Below are positions 7,698 through 16,983 of a DNA stretch of 64,000 bases, in pieces. This DNA is from an uncultured Chlorobiaceae bacterium (GTDB lineage Bacteria > Bacteroidota > Chlorobiia > Chlorobiales > Chlorobiaceae): the NCBI GenBank assembly GCA_903820085.1, contig CAIJGA010000021.1, forward strand, positions 1 through 64,000, given 5' to 3'. Under the pieces are notes generated by a model. That model did no database searches and was not told the origin of the DNA. It saw only the letters and a program-made list of their open reading frames with translations. Made by a program: the position numbers and the translations under genes. Positions within the stretch are counted from its first letter, which is position 1, and the number at the start of each line of letters is the position of its first letter.

Positions 7698-9050
7698 TTA
7701 CATATAAGTGTAGCCGATTGATGAAGCATTCTGCCGCTGTTCGATAACGGTGTTGACAATCCGGTCGAACAGTTCCTGGGTGCCCCGGTACCCAAGATGG
7801 TGCATTCTCTGACCTCCGAACCGGTCGTGAATCGGGAAGCCGAGACGGAGCAGCGGTATATCGTTTTTTCTTGACATGGTATAGCCCTTGCTGTTGCCGA
7901 TCAGAAAATCGGGTTTCAGCACTTTGGCTTCGTCCTCGATATCGACAAAGTCAACCCCCTCACGTACCTTGATACCCAGCTCCTCCATGTTCGGGATAAG
8001 CTCCATGATCCGTTTTTTCAGAAGGCCGCTTTTTCCTCCTGAAGCGCAGAGGAGGGGTGTCATGCCGATTTCACTGAGAAATGCGGTCATGGCGACCACC
8101 AGGTCTTCTTCGCCGTAAAGGATGACCTTTTTTTCAAAGACATATTTGTGACCGTCCGCATAGGCATCGATCAGGCGGCGCCGTTCATCCTCATATTTTT
8201 CGGGCCGGGCCTTGCCTGTCAGCGTTTCGAGCAGGCTGAAAAACTTGTCGCTCTCCTTGATGCCGATGGGCAGACAGAGATGATACCGCGGTACGTTAAA
8301 CGTCTCTTCGAGATACCCGGCAGCCGATTTCGATGCTTCAAGCGTTGAGCCGAACTCAATGCTTGCTGACGCACTGCCTGCCGAGACAATGGCGCTTGCA
8401 GGAGTGCCGCCGGGCGGTATGCGGTGGTATTCACCCCACGGGCCGCCATCCATGGTCTGCGAATAGTCCGGCAGCAGCATCAGGGGAGCCTTGAAATCAG
8501 CGAAAATTTCTTTGAGGTAGCGCAGGTCAGCCGGCGAGACCATGTTCGGAAACAGGTTGATCAGGCTTTGCTCTTCGCCTTTTTCTGCCAGGGTTTTGAC
8601 AGTTGCCCTTACGGCGGCATGAAAGCCGTCGATGTGGCTGCCCTGATAGCTTGGCGTCGAGGCGTGAATCAAAATCGGCATTGGTGTGCCGTTCTTGAAC
8701 TCCTTCTTATATTCCCGCAGAATCCCCGGAACATCATCCCCGATGGTTTCGCTCAAACAGGTGGTTGCTACTCCGATAACCTGCGGTTTGTACTGATCGG
8801 AGACGTTTTTCAGGCCGATTTTAAGGTTATAGCTGCCGCCGAACACGGCGGTCTCTTCATGAAAGTTTGATGAGGCGATGTCGATCGGCTCTTTATAATG
8901 GCTGATCAGATAACGGCGTATATAGGTTGCGCACCCCTGGGAACCGTGCAGGAACGGTACGCAGCTTTCGATTCCACGGAAGGCAAGGCATGCACCAAGC
9001 GGATTACAGAGCTTGCAGGCGTTCTGTGTTGCTGTTTTTGCGTGTTTCAT
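7698..9050 (-). CDS. nifN: NifN, FeMo-cofactor scaffold subunit
   Basis: NifN pairs with NifE to form the scaffold on which NifB-co is matured to FeMo-co. The protein has 'CKLCNPLGACLAFRGIESCVPFLHGSQGC' cysteines near the N-terminus, kept as short family motifs, and 'TTCLSETIGDD'. I choose the ATG at 9050 (about 450 residues) because a perfect AAAGGAGGT lies six bases before it and it overlaps the nifE stop as ATGA. The upstream in-frame ATG at 9083 would lie inside nifE and has no such site. Confidence 0.95.
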   Translation of the reverse strand: MKHAKTATQNACKLCNPLGACLAFRGIESCVPFLHGSQGCATYIRRYLISHYKEPIDIASSNFHEETAVFGGSYNLKIGLKNVSDQYKPQVIGVATTCLSETIGDDVPGILREYKKEFKNGTPMPILIHASTPSYQGSHIDGFHAAVRATVKTLAEKGEEQSLINLFPNMVSPADLRYLKEIFADFKAPLMLLPDYSQTMDGGPWGEYHRIPPGGTPASAIVSAGSASASIEFGSTLEASKSAAGYLEETFNVPRYHLCLPIGIKESDKFFSLLETLTGKARPEKYEDERRRLIDAYADGHKYVFEKKVILYGEEDLVVAMTAFLSEIGMTPLLCASGGKSGLLKKRIMELIPNMEELGIKVREGVDFVDIEDEAKVLKPDFLIGNSKGYTMSRKNDIPLLRLGFPIHDRFGGQRMHHLGYRGTQELFDRIVNTVIEQRQNASSIGYTYM

Positions 9051-10408
9051 AGGGTACCTCCTTTTCGTGGTGCAAACTGCCATACCGGGCTCATGACCGA
9101 TTGATAGACCTCCAGTGCAAAATTATACATGCCAATAAATCCGGCGAGAGGGATCTTTCGCTCATGGTTATGATCGCAGAAACCGATGCCGAGCTTGAAG
9201 GCTATCGGCCGTTCCTTGACTCCTCCGATAAGCAGGTCCGCCTCTTTTTCAAGAATAAATTTCGAGAGCTCGACGGGGTTTGAGTCGTCCACAATCACCG
9301 TCCCTTCGTCGCACATCTCTTTCAGGCGTGCGTAATCATCCTTGTTGCCTGTCTGAGATCCTGCAAGTACGACCGACATGCCGATTGAACGCAGCGCCTT
9401 GATGAGCGAGAAGGTTTTGAAGGCGCCACCGACATAGATGGCTGCTTTTTTGCCGGTCAACGCTTTTTTAAATTTCTGCAGTGAAGGATAGAGGGTCTTG
9501 ACCTCTTCACTAACGACCTGCTTTGCCGCATCCATAATATCGGGGCGGTCTGGAAAATGTTTTGCGACATCGTAGAGCGATTTCGACATATCCTCAATAC
9601 CGAAGTAGGAGACCCGGATATAGGGAATGCCGTATTTCTCCTCCATCTCTTTGGCAAGCCAGGTCATTGATCCTGAGCACTGCACAACGTTGAGGGTTGC
9701 TCCGTGAGCACGCCTTACGGCGTCGATACGTCCGTCGCCGGTCAGGGTTGAGACTACCTCAATACCCATTTTTTCGTAGTACTTCCTGATGATCCAGGCT
9801 TCTCCGGCAAGGTTGAATTCGCCGAGAATATTGATACTGTACTTGCTGATCTCGTCGATCGAACCCGTACCGATCAGCTTCATCAGTGCATGGCATGCGG
9901 CCTTGTAGCCGTCCTTTTTGGTGCCCTTGAACCCTTCGGAATGAACCGGCAGTACCGGAATTCCTGTTTCTTTCGCAACTTTTTTGCAGACGGCCTCGAT
10001 ATCGTCACCGATGAGACCGACAATGCAGGTCGAGTAGATAAAGGCGGCCTTTGGTTTGTACTGCTCAATCAGTTCAATCAGTGAGTGGTAGAGCTTTTTT
10101 TCGCCGCCGTAGATAACATCCATCTCCTGCAGGTCGGTTGAAAAACTTAACCGGTGCAATTCAGGGCCCGAAGAGACTGCACCCCGGATGTCCCATGTAT
10201 AGGCGGCACACCCGATAGGGCCGTGAACAAGATGAATGGCATCAGCTACGGGATAGAGTACCACACGGGAACCGCAGAAGACGCAGGCACGCTGGCTTAC
10301 CGATCCTGAAAGGCTTGAGGTGTCGCAGGCTATATCGGGTTGCGTAACCCCGTTTTTCTTTTCGAAGATCTGCTTCTGCCGTCCTTCGAGAATTGTGATC
10401 TGTTCCAT
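9047..10408 (-). CDS. nifE: NifE, FeMo-cofactor scaffold subunit
   Basis: NifE is a NifD-related scaffold protein. Motifs are 'QRACVFCGSRVVLYPVADA', 'HGPIGCAAYTWDIRG', 'SFSTDLQEMDVI' and 'STCIVGLIGDD'. The ATG at 10408 (MEQITILEGRQ, about 453 residues) is preceded by AAAGGGG and fits the family start; an upstream ATG at 10465 would add 19 unlike residues. It overlaps nifN by four bases. A 138-base structured gap separates it from nifK. Confidence 0.95.
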   Translation of the reverse strand: MEQITILEGRQKQIFEKKNGVTQPDIACDTSSLSGSVSQRACVFCGSRVVLYPVADAIHLVHGPIGCAAYTWDIRGAVSSGPELHRLSFSTDLQEMDVIYGGEKKLYHSLIELIEQYKPKAAFIYSTCIVGLIGDDIEAVCKKVAKETGIPVLPVHSEGFKGTKKDGYKAACHALMKLIGTGSIDEISKYSINILGEFNLAGEAWIIRKYYEKMGIEVVSTLTGDGRIDAVRRAHGATLNVVQCSGSMTWLAKEMEEKYGIPYIRVSYFGIEDMSKSLYDVAKHFPDRPDIMDAAKQVVSEEVKTLYPSLQKFKKALTGKKAAIYVGGAFKTFSLIKALRSIGMSVVLAGSQTGNKDDYARLKEMCDEGTVIVDDSNPVELSKFILEKEADLLIGGVKERPIAFKLGIGFCDHNHERKIPLAGFIGMYNFALEVYQSVMSPVWQFAPRKGGTL

Positions 10409-10481
10409 AGCTTCGACCCCTTTACAAAAAATATTGTTGTCTCTCTTTTTCTGCAGGATTTGCACCCTGTGCTACCTGGCT

Positions 10482-10531
10482 GCCTCCCCGACAGGGATGG
10501 AAATGTTTTGTCATTCTCCTGTGCGGGGGGC
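10482..10531 (-). other. stable hairpin in the nifK-nifE gap
   Basis: On the minus strand, arms at 10518-10531 and 10482-10495 pair at 11 of 14 positions around a 22-base loop, beginning about 15 bases after the nifK stop. No T-run follows, so it is not a simple terminator. It could stabilise the 3' end of a processed nifHDK message or partly attenuate read-through into nifEN-B. Confidence 0.5.
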
Positions 10532-10546
10532 TTAGGAACCATTGCG

Positions 10547-11929
10547 TTACATGACCAGTTCAAACTTTTCCTCAAGGGCGTCACGATCCTGGCGATCCAT
10601 CAGGGCATTGAGCAGCTTTTCAACCAGTCTCAGCGAACCGCTGTACCCGACATTCGGGAAGTAGCTGTGGCCGATACGGTCGAGAATCGGGAAGCCGAAG
10701 CGGATAAACGGAACGTCTTCGTCACGCGCCATGTATTTGCCGTAGGTATTGCCGATCAGCAGGTCAACCGGTTCGTTTTTCATCCACTGGTGCAGCAGGA
10801 ACATATCTGCCTGAAGCCCGTTGCGGAAGTTTGTTTCCGGTGAGCGGGCATCGAGCAGCTTGCGCATCTGCTTTTCAAAGCGCTGGCCGGGTGTGCCGCT
10901 AACGATATGAACGGGTTTCATGTTCAGATCGAGCAGGAACTCGGTAAGCGGAAGAAGCTGATCCGGGTCGCCGAAGAGTGCCACCCGCTTGCCATACAGA
11001 TACTGTTCCATATCGGCCATCACATCAACCAATCGTCCCCTCTCAGCCGTAATTTCATCAGGGACCTTTACTCCGGCAACCTTACTGAGTGCCATAATGA
11101 ATCGGTCGGTTGCAGAGAGGCCGATGGGTATGTCGAGCGTTTCGAACGGCACTTTGCAGCTCTTTTCGAGTGCGATGGCCGCCGGTTCTGCGCTGATTGA
11201 TCCAAGCGCAAGTGAAGCGAGGCTGTCGCCGGCGCTTTTCAGCTCTTCTACTGTAGTGCCGCCTTTCGGATAAAACACATGCTTGCCGGTCTGCGGAGCA
11301 TCAAGCACATCCGATGTGTCGGGGAAAAGCACAATCTTGACGCCAAGTTCTTTCGACAGTCGCTTGATTTCTCGCATGTCTGAAGGTTCCATCCAGCCGG
11401 CAATAATGTTGTACTGGTGCTTTTTTACACCGGTTGAGACAGCAAACTGGGTAGCAATACCCGTGACCATATTGGCGTAGCCGGTAATGTGCGATCCGAT
11501 AAAGCTTGGCGTGCTGGCAAAAATAACATACTTGCCTTCCGGAATTTTGCCGTCGTCCTTTGCTTTTCTGGTGATCTGCTGCAAGTCGTCACCGATGGTT
11601 TCAGAGAGGCAGGTCGAGTGCACTGCAATGATGTCAGGCTCATAGACCGAAAAGATGGTTTCGATGGCCGCAAGAAGGTTTGCCTGGCCGCCGAACACTG
11701 AAGCACCTTCGGTGAACGAACTTGTTGCCGCCATAACGGGCTCTTTGTAGTGGCGGGTCAGGGTGCTGCGGTGATAGGAGCAGCAACCTTGTGAGCCATG
11801 GCTGTGAGGCAGACAGCCATGAATACCGAGCGCTGCATACATGGCGCCGATTGGCTGGCACGTTTTTGCAGGGTTGATGGTCAGCCCTTCACGCTCTTTA
11901 ACCTCTTTTGATGTGTGTCGTAATAGCAT
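10547..11929 (-). CDS. nifK: NifK, nitrogenase MoFe protein beta chain
   Basis: NifK is the beta subunit that shares the P-cluster with NifD. The P-cluster cysteine regions are 'INPAKTCQPIGAMYAALGI', 'HGSQGCCSYHR' and 'HSTCLSETIGDD'. At 460 residues it lacks the long N-terminal extension of proteobacterial NifK, as in Chlorobi, clostridia and methanogens. It follows nifD by 26 bases, and a GGAGA site lies upstream of the ATG. Confidence 0.97.
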   Translation of the reverse strand: MLLRHTSKEVKEREGLTINPAKTCQPIGAMYAALGIHGCLPHSHGSQGCCSYHRSTLTRHYKEPVMAATSSFTEGASVFGGQANLLAAIETIFSVYEPDIIAVHSTCLSETIGDDLQQITRKAKDDGKIPEGKYVIFASTPSFIGSHITGYANMVTGIATQFAVSTGVKKHQYNIIAGWMEPSDMREIKRLSKELGVKIVLFPDTSDVLDAPQTGKHVFYPKGGTTVEELKSAGDSLASLALGSISAEPAAIALEKSCKVPFETLDIPIGLSATDRFIMALSKVAGVKVPDEITAERGRLVDVMADMEQYLYGKRVALFGDPDQLLPLTEFLLDLNMKPVHIVSGTPGQRFEKQMRKLLDARSPETNFRNGLQADMFLLHQWMKNEPVDLLIGNTYGKYMARDEDVPFIRFGFPILDRIGHSYFPNVGYSGSLRLVEKLLNALMDRQDRDALEEKFELVM

Positions 11930-11955
11930 AATTTAATAGTCTCCGTTATCCCTCA

Positions 11956-13590
11956 TTACTGTGTCACGTAACTGGCCGCAAGTCCTGCACCGTTTCCGGC
12001 CTTTTCCCATGGAGCCTTGATCAGCTTCCATACCGGGTTGTTTACCATACGGTCGATGTCTTTATAGAAGTTAACCGCTCCCTCAAAGCCAGTGTAGGGA
12101 CCGCCGTAGTCGTAGCTGTGAAGCTGTTTCAACGGAATACCCATTTTCTGAACCACATACTTTTCCTTGATGCCGGCGCAGAAGATATCCGGCTTGTAGA
12201 TCTCGATCAGCTTTTCAGACTCATAGTGGCTGAGGTCATCGACAACGAGCGACTTTTTGGTCATCTGCTTCATCATGCCCTCATAACCGTTGATCTCAAG
12301 CCCTTTTTCTTTCAGTGCTTCAAGCTCGGCCTCGGTTTTTCTCGGATTGAAGAGCTCCGGATCGGGCAACACCTTCAGCTCTTCAATGTTCTTACTGTCG
12401 GCATCAACCTTGATGCTGGGCAGCACGTGACGTCCTTCGTAGTCGTCGCGGTGAGCAAATTCGTATCCTGCGGCCACCGTTGTCATGCCAAGTTCGGCAA
12501 AGAGATCCTGGTAGTGGTGGGCACGTGATCCGCCGACAAAGAGCATGGCTGTTTTGCCTGTGGTTCTCGGCAGTATTTCATCAATAATGGCTTTCACCCT
12601 CGGAGTCTCTTCGGCAATCACCTCTTCGACCTTTGCCTTGAGCTCCTCGTCACCAAAGTATTCGGCAATTTTGCGCAGCGACTTTGCGGTTGATTCGGCG
12701 CCGACGAAGTTGACCTTCATCCACGGGATACCGTATTTCGTCTCCATCATGTCGCCCATGTAGTTGATGGAACGGTGGCAGAGAATCACGTTGAGATCGG
12801 CTGTGTGGGCGTTTTCAATCTGGCTGACCGTTGAGTTGCCGCTGAAGGAGGCTACCAGTGTAATGCCGCACTTCTCGAAAATGCGTTCAATCTCAAAAGC
12901 GTCACCGCCGATGTTGTATTCGCCAAGCAGGTTCAGCTTGTACTTGCCGACGCTTGGGGTATTGTCGCGGCCAACCATGTGCTTGAACACGCCGTTGTTG
13001 GCAATGTGGTGGCCGGCCGACTGGCTGACGCCCCTGTACCCTTCACAACTGAACCCGAAGACGTTGCAGTCGCCGAACTTTTCGCGCATCTCTTTCGATG
13101 CAGCATGAACGTCATCACCAATCAGACCAACCGGGCAGGTTGAGAAAATGGCGATGGATTTTGGATGAAAGAGGTCATAGGCCTCCTGGATTGCAATTTT
13201 CAGCTTCTTTTCGCCGCCGAAGACCACGTTCTCCTCCTGCATGTCGGTCGAGAAGCAGTAGGGGATATAGTTTGCATCCATCAGCGACTCGGTTCTGGTC
13301 TGGTTACGGCGGGTCAACCATGCGTAAAAACTGCAGCCGATGGGGCCGTGCACGATGTTAACGATATCGCGGGTAGGCCCGAGCACCACACCTTTGCAAC
13401 CGGCATAAGAGCATCCGCGCTGTGTGATGATTCCCGGAACGGTACGCACGTTGGCCTGGACTTCCGGAATGATTTGCGGGTCGTTGACTATAATCGACTT
13501 GGCCCGTTTTTTTGCGACCTTGGCCGGGTATTTTTGTATCAGCTCCTCCCTGACTTTGGAAGGATCTGGGAAATGTATGTTCGCCTCCAT
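11956..13590 (-). CDS. nifD: NifD, nitrogenase MoFe protein alpha chain
   Basis: NifD carries the FeMo-cofactor. Visible ligands and motifs include 'QRGCSYAGCKGVV', 'HGPIGCSFYAW' and 'STCPVGLIGDD' for the P-cluster, 'LNVILCHRSINYM' with the cofactor Cys, and 'HSYDYGGPYTGFEGA' with the cofactor His. The length of 544 and the extra segment around 380-430 ('VDADSKNIEELKVLPDPELF') mark the NifD type with an insertion, known in Chlorobi, clostridia and methanogens. It lies downstream of nifI2, as expected for nitrogenases controlled by NifI. Confidence 0.97.
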   Translation of the reverse strand: MEANIHFPDPSKVREELIQKYPAKVAKKRAKSIIVNDPQIIPEVQANVRTVPGIITQRGCSYAGCKGVVLGPTRDIVNIVHGPIGCSFYAWLTRRNQTRTESLMDANYIPYCFSTDMQEENVVFGGEKKLKIAIQEAYDLFHPKSIAIFSTCPVGLIGDDVHAASKEMREKFGDCNVFGFSCEGYRGVSQSAGHHIANNGVFKHMVGRDNTPSVGKYKLNLLGEYNIGGDAFEIERIFEKCGITLVASFSGNSTVSQIENAHTADLNVILCHRSINYMGDMMETKYGIPWMKVNFVGAESTAKSLRKIAEYFGDEELKAKVEEVIAEETPRVKAIIDEILPRTTGKTAMLFVGGSRAHHYQDLFAELGMTTVAAGYEFAHRDDYEGRHVLPSIKVDADSKNIEELKVLPDPELFNPRKTEAELEALKEKGLEINGYEGMMKQMTKKSLVVDDLSHYESEKLIEIYKPDIFCAGIKEKYVVQKMGIPLKQLHSYDYGGPYTGFEGAVNFYKDIDRMVNNPVWKLIKAPWEKAGNGAGLAASYVTQ

Positions 13591-13628
13591 GTAGCTCTCT
13601 CCGTTTACACCTTTTAATGATTCTTGGG

Positions 13629-14006
13629 TTAGTTCAGCGCCTTGTCGCCCTCTTCGCCGGTTCTGACCCTGATGGTTTCGATAATCGGCGTTACAAAGAT
13701 CTTGCCATCACCCGGGTTTCCGGTCTGATTGGTTTTGATGATGGTATCGATTGCTGTCTTGCACAATTCATCAGGGACGACCACCGTAAGAATCCTTTTG
13801 GCTACAAGTCTCGGAGCATTGCCGAGCTGTGCGATTGCTTCAGGATGGCCTGCTGCGGCGCCTTTGAGAATGTCGTAGTGAACCTGCCCCTTGCCGCGAC
13901 CCATAACCCTGCCGGTGGCTGTGAAAGCCGGGATGCCCGCATCGATAAGCGCCTGCTTGGTGGCATTCACCTTGTTGATCCGTATGACTGAAATAATCTC
14001 TTTCAT
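13629..14006 (-). CDS. nifI2: NifI2, PII-family nitrogenase regulator
   Basis: This 125-residue PII protein has the T-loop region 'GRGKGQVHYDILKGAAAG', longer and different from GlnB, and 'LVAKRILTVVVPDE'. In archaea and several anaerobes NifI1 and NifI2 form a complex that inhibits the MoFe protein when 2-oxoglutarate is low. The position between nifH and nifD and the tandem pairing support NifI2 over a general GlnB. An AGGAGG site precedes the ATG and it follows nifI1 directly. Confidence 0.93.
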   Translation of the reverse strand: MKEIISVIRINKVNATKQALIDAGIPAFTATGRVMGRGKGQVHYDILKGAAAGHPEAIAQLGNAPRLVAKRILTVVVPDELCKTAIDTIIKTNQTGNPGDGKIFVTPIIETIRVRTGEEGDKALN

Positions 14007-14360
14007 TCAAGCCTCCTGTGCTACGAGTGTCGGTTCACTCTCTTTTTCGCCGGTGCTGATCGTGTAGACCTCTTCAACGGCTGAAATAAAGATCTTGCCA
14101 TCGCCGAATTTTCCTTCTGCGCCTGATTTTGCATTATCGAGGATCGCTCTTACCACAAAATCCTTGTCGGTATCGGGAACCACCATGAAGAGCATCTCCT
14201 TTGGTATTTCATCATAGACCACATCACCAACGCGAAGACCTCGCTGCTTTCCGCGTCCGACAACGGCTATTTTTGTAACAGCCGGGTAACCTGCGTCAAG
14301 GAGCCCTTGCATCACCTCATATACCTTTTCCGGCCTGACGATTGTTCTGATCATTAACAT
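14007..14360 (-). CDS. nifI1: NifI1, PII-family nitrogenase regulator
   Basis: This PII-family protein is about 117 residues from the ATG at 14360 (MLMIRTIVRPEKV). A CAGGAG site lies 9 bases upstream; the earlier in-frame ATG at 14396 lies inside nifH and lacks one. The T-loop contains 'GRGKQRGLRVGDVVYDEIPKE' split as family-typical short motifs, then 'MLFMVVPDTDKDFVV' and 'GDGKIFISAVEEV'. It works with NifI2 in post-translational switch-off of nitrogenase by fixed nitrogen. Confidence 0.92.
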   Translation of the reverse strand: MLMIRTIVRPEKVYEVMQGLLDAGYPAVTKIAVVGRGKQRGLRVGDVVYDEIPKEMLFMVVPDTDKDFVVRAILDNAKSGAEGKFGDGKIFISAVEEVYTISTGEKESEPTLVAQEA

Positions 14361-14379
14361 GTGTGTGTACTCCTGTTTT

Positions 14380-15216
<837 letters not shown>

Positions 15217-15291
15217 TTAGGTTTACATTGTCTTTATCATCAACTCTTCAGGAGTTATTCGTCCTTTGCCTGAATTGTTATGCTTTTAATG

Positions 15292-15307
15292 AGCAAGATC
15301 CGTGCCA
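15292..15307 (-). promoter_or_regulatory. sigma-54 (-24/-12) promoter of the nif operon
   Basis: The minus strand reads TGGCAC-GGATC-TTGCT, a perfect match to TGGCAC-N5-TTGCW, 88 bases upstream of nifH. No TGT-N10-ACA NifA box was found between it and vapBC, so the activator is unclear. Confidence 0.85.
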
Positions 15308-15748
15308 AAGCGGAGGCTTCGCAAAAAAGTGTTTTTTGGAATAACTGGGGGAAAGGACGCAAGGTGTTATGAAGAAGTGGTTTACGGTGTTTTAGTGCGG
15401 TGAAGTTCTTTTGGCTTGAGGAGCTGGATGTGTTGGTTTTAGGGGTTCTTTAATGGAGATAAGAGCTACAAACCGGTAGAAAGTGATGAAAGGTTACAAT
15501 TTGGTGGGAAATCCGCAGTTTCGGAAGAGTGACTGGACGGTTGCAGTATCCATCGTTCTCTGAGAAAAACCCACTTTTATCATGATACTGGTTACTGCAA
15601 AACGAAGTAATCGGTAGAATGGTGTGCCGGTTTTACTTATTTGTACGAAAATGTAGGAATGGTTGTTGTGGCAGTTCATTTTATAAAAAGTAAATTCAGT
15701 ACGTTCCGCTATCACCAAAAGAGATTGCGGGCTTGGTAATTATTTGCT

Positions 15749-15765
15749 ATATACCAGCTGTATAT
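15749..15765 (+). promoter_or_regulatory. inverted repeat, probable vapBC operator
   Basis: ATATAC and GTATAT form a perfect 6-bp inverted repeat with a 5-base spacer, 22 bases before the vapB ATG and just before an AGGAGG ribosome site. VapB proteins usually bind such AT-rich repeats to repress their own operon. This is a prediction by position and form. Confidence 0.5.
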
Positions 15766-15786
15766 CCATAGCTTCAGGAGGCACTA

Positions 15787-16020
15787 ATGACAATCAGCAC
15801 CGTCTTTATCAATAATCGCTCACAGGCAGTACGATTGCCTGTAGATGCCCGTTTACCCGAAAACATTAAAAAAGTAAGTATTCGCGTAAAAGGTAATGAG
15901 CGGATCATTTCACCTGTTGGCCAGACTTGGGATAGTTTTTTCCTCGGGCCGCAAAAGGTGACGGATGATTTTATGGAGGAGCGTGACGCAGGGGAGCAGG
16001 CAGAGCGGGAGGCTTTGTAA
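15787..16020 (+). CDS. vapB: VapB-type antitoxin (AbrB/SpoVT fold)
   Basis: This 77-residue protein has 'TVFINNRSQAVRLPVDARLPE' at the N-terminus, the swapped-hairpin DNA-binding motif of VapB antitoxins, in short recognisable pieces such as NNRSQAVRLP. The acidic C-terminal tail ('FMEERDAGEQAERE') would wrap the toxin. An AGGAGG site lies upstream and the stop codon overlaps the vapC start (TAATG), so translation is coupled. Confidence 0.9.
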   Translation: MTISTVFINNRSQAVRLPVDARLPENIKKVSIRVKGNERIISPVGQTWDSFFLGPQKVTDDFMEERDAGEQAEREAL

Positions 16021-16430
16021 TGCTGCGCTATCTTCTTGATACCAATATTGTTATCTATACCTTGAAGCGTCGTCCAATCGAGGTATTGGATGCTTTTAAC
16101 AAAAACGCAGACCGAATGGCTATCTCCGCCATCACCTTGTCTGAATTGTATTATGGCGCGGAAAAGAGCTGCAACGTGAGTGCAAACCTTTCAGTGATTG
16201 AAGATTTCTGCAGCAGGCTGGAGGTTTTGCCTTATGGCTCGAAAGCTTCGCAGCATTACGGTGCCATACGGGCAACTCTTGCAAAGGCGGGTCAGCCAAT
16301 TGGTGTCAATGATGTTCATATCGCCGCTCATGCCCGCAGTGAAGGGCTTATACTGGTCACCAACAATGTCAAGGAGTTTATCCGGGTTCCCGCTTTGCAG
16401 ATTGAGAATTGGGTAAGTTCGGAGTGTTGA
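16020..16430 (+). CDS. vapC: VapC-type PIN-domain toxin
   Basis: This 136-residue PIN-domain ribonuclease carries the acidic Mg2+-binding residues D7 ('LLDTNI'), E42 ('LSELYYG') and D98 ('PIGVNDVHIAAHA'), and ends 'LVTNNVKEFIRVPALQIENW'. VapC toxins cut specific tRNA or rRNA sites. The gene is intact and overlaps vapB by one base. It sits between the nif operon and the decayed edge of the biosynthetic cluster, where toxin-antitoxin genes cluster. Confidence 0.92.
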   Translation: MLRYLLDTNIVIYTLKRRPIEVLDAFNKNADRMAISAITLSELYYGAEKSCNVSANLSVIEDFCSRLEVLPYGSKASQHYGAIRATLAKAGQPIGVNDVHIAAHARSEGLILVTNNVKEFIRVPALQIENWVSSEC

Positions 16431-16433
16431 TTA

Positions 16434-16589
16434 TCAGGCAATGATTTTGTCATAGTCAGCATGAGAGCTAATCCAGATCCACTGAATTTTACCCGAAACA
16501 CATTCTTTACGCTGATACCTTTCTTCTTGATCTTTGTGCGGGAACTCCATACAATAGGCGTTATTGCTTTTTGTAATCTTGCTCTGAAG
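16434..16589 (-). pseudogene. C-terminal remnant of a RelE-like toxin
   Basis: A 51-codon minus-strand frame ends 'GKIQWIWISSHADYDKIIA', with the 'W.WI.SHADYDK' ending of a RelE/HigB-superfamily toxin group. An in-frame TAA lies just upstream and no N-terminal half (about 40 residues) is present. It is one of three toxin-antitoxin traces in 1.2 kb. The family was recognised by eye and is not certain. Confidence 0.4.
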
Positions 16590-16716
16590 TTAGCTTTTGA
16601 GTGCTAAACGTATTCTGAATCTGGATTATTTATATTACGGGGTTTATTGCATGATCAAGTATAGCCGATAGCGTGCAGTAATTACCGTATTTTGAAATAT
16701 CTCAAATGCTTATACC

Positions 16717-16983
16717 ATGTTGAACGTTGAGGACATTTATGCGGAATATGTGACCGATATCAACGGGGTCAAGAAATCGGTGATTCTTCCGTTAACCGAT
16801 TTTTATGAATTACTTGAGGATCTTGAAGATTTGGCATCTGTTGCTGAACGCAAGGATGAACCGGCGATCTCTCATGTTAAAGGGTGCCGCATTCACGCTG
16901 GTGATTTGTGGCATTGGTTATTTGGGGCTGCGATGTATCGATGGGCCTGTGGAAGGGTAGTGTCTGTTTTTCTTCCGGGGTGA
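16717..16983 (+). pseudogene. antitoxin (Phd/RelB-like) cut at the NRPS cluster edge
   Basis: Residues 1-53 ('YVTDINGVKKSVILPLTDF', 'ELLEDLEDLASVAERKDEP', 'ISH') match the common short antitoxins of the Phd/YefM-like group, which continue for about 15 more helical residues and stop. Here, from about 16876 onward, the frame turns into unrelated sequence ('VKGCRIHAGDLWHWLFGAA') that is antisense to the NRPS C-terminus. The convergent NRPS stop codon is at 16877-16879. No toxin partner follows. I read this as a gene truncated by recombination that brought the cluster edge here. Confidence 0.65.

Noticed and set aside
8424-8870. 148-codon plus-strand frame inside nifN
   Set aside because: Antisense shadow of a well supported nif gene with no domain or start signal.
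10440-10480. Possible cobalamin-riboswitch-like string in the nifK-nifE gap
   Set aside because: CAGGGTGCAAATCC recalls part of a B12 riboswitch, but the B12 box and the other conserved elements are missing.
15494-15718. 74-codon minus-strand frame between nifH and vapB
   Set aside because: No ribosome site or family resemblance, and it lies upstream of the nif promoter.
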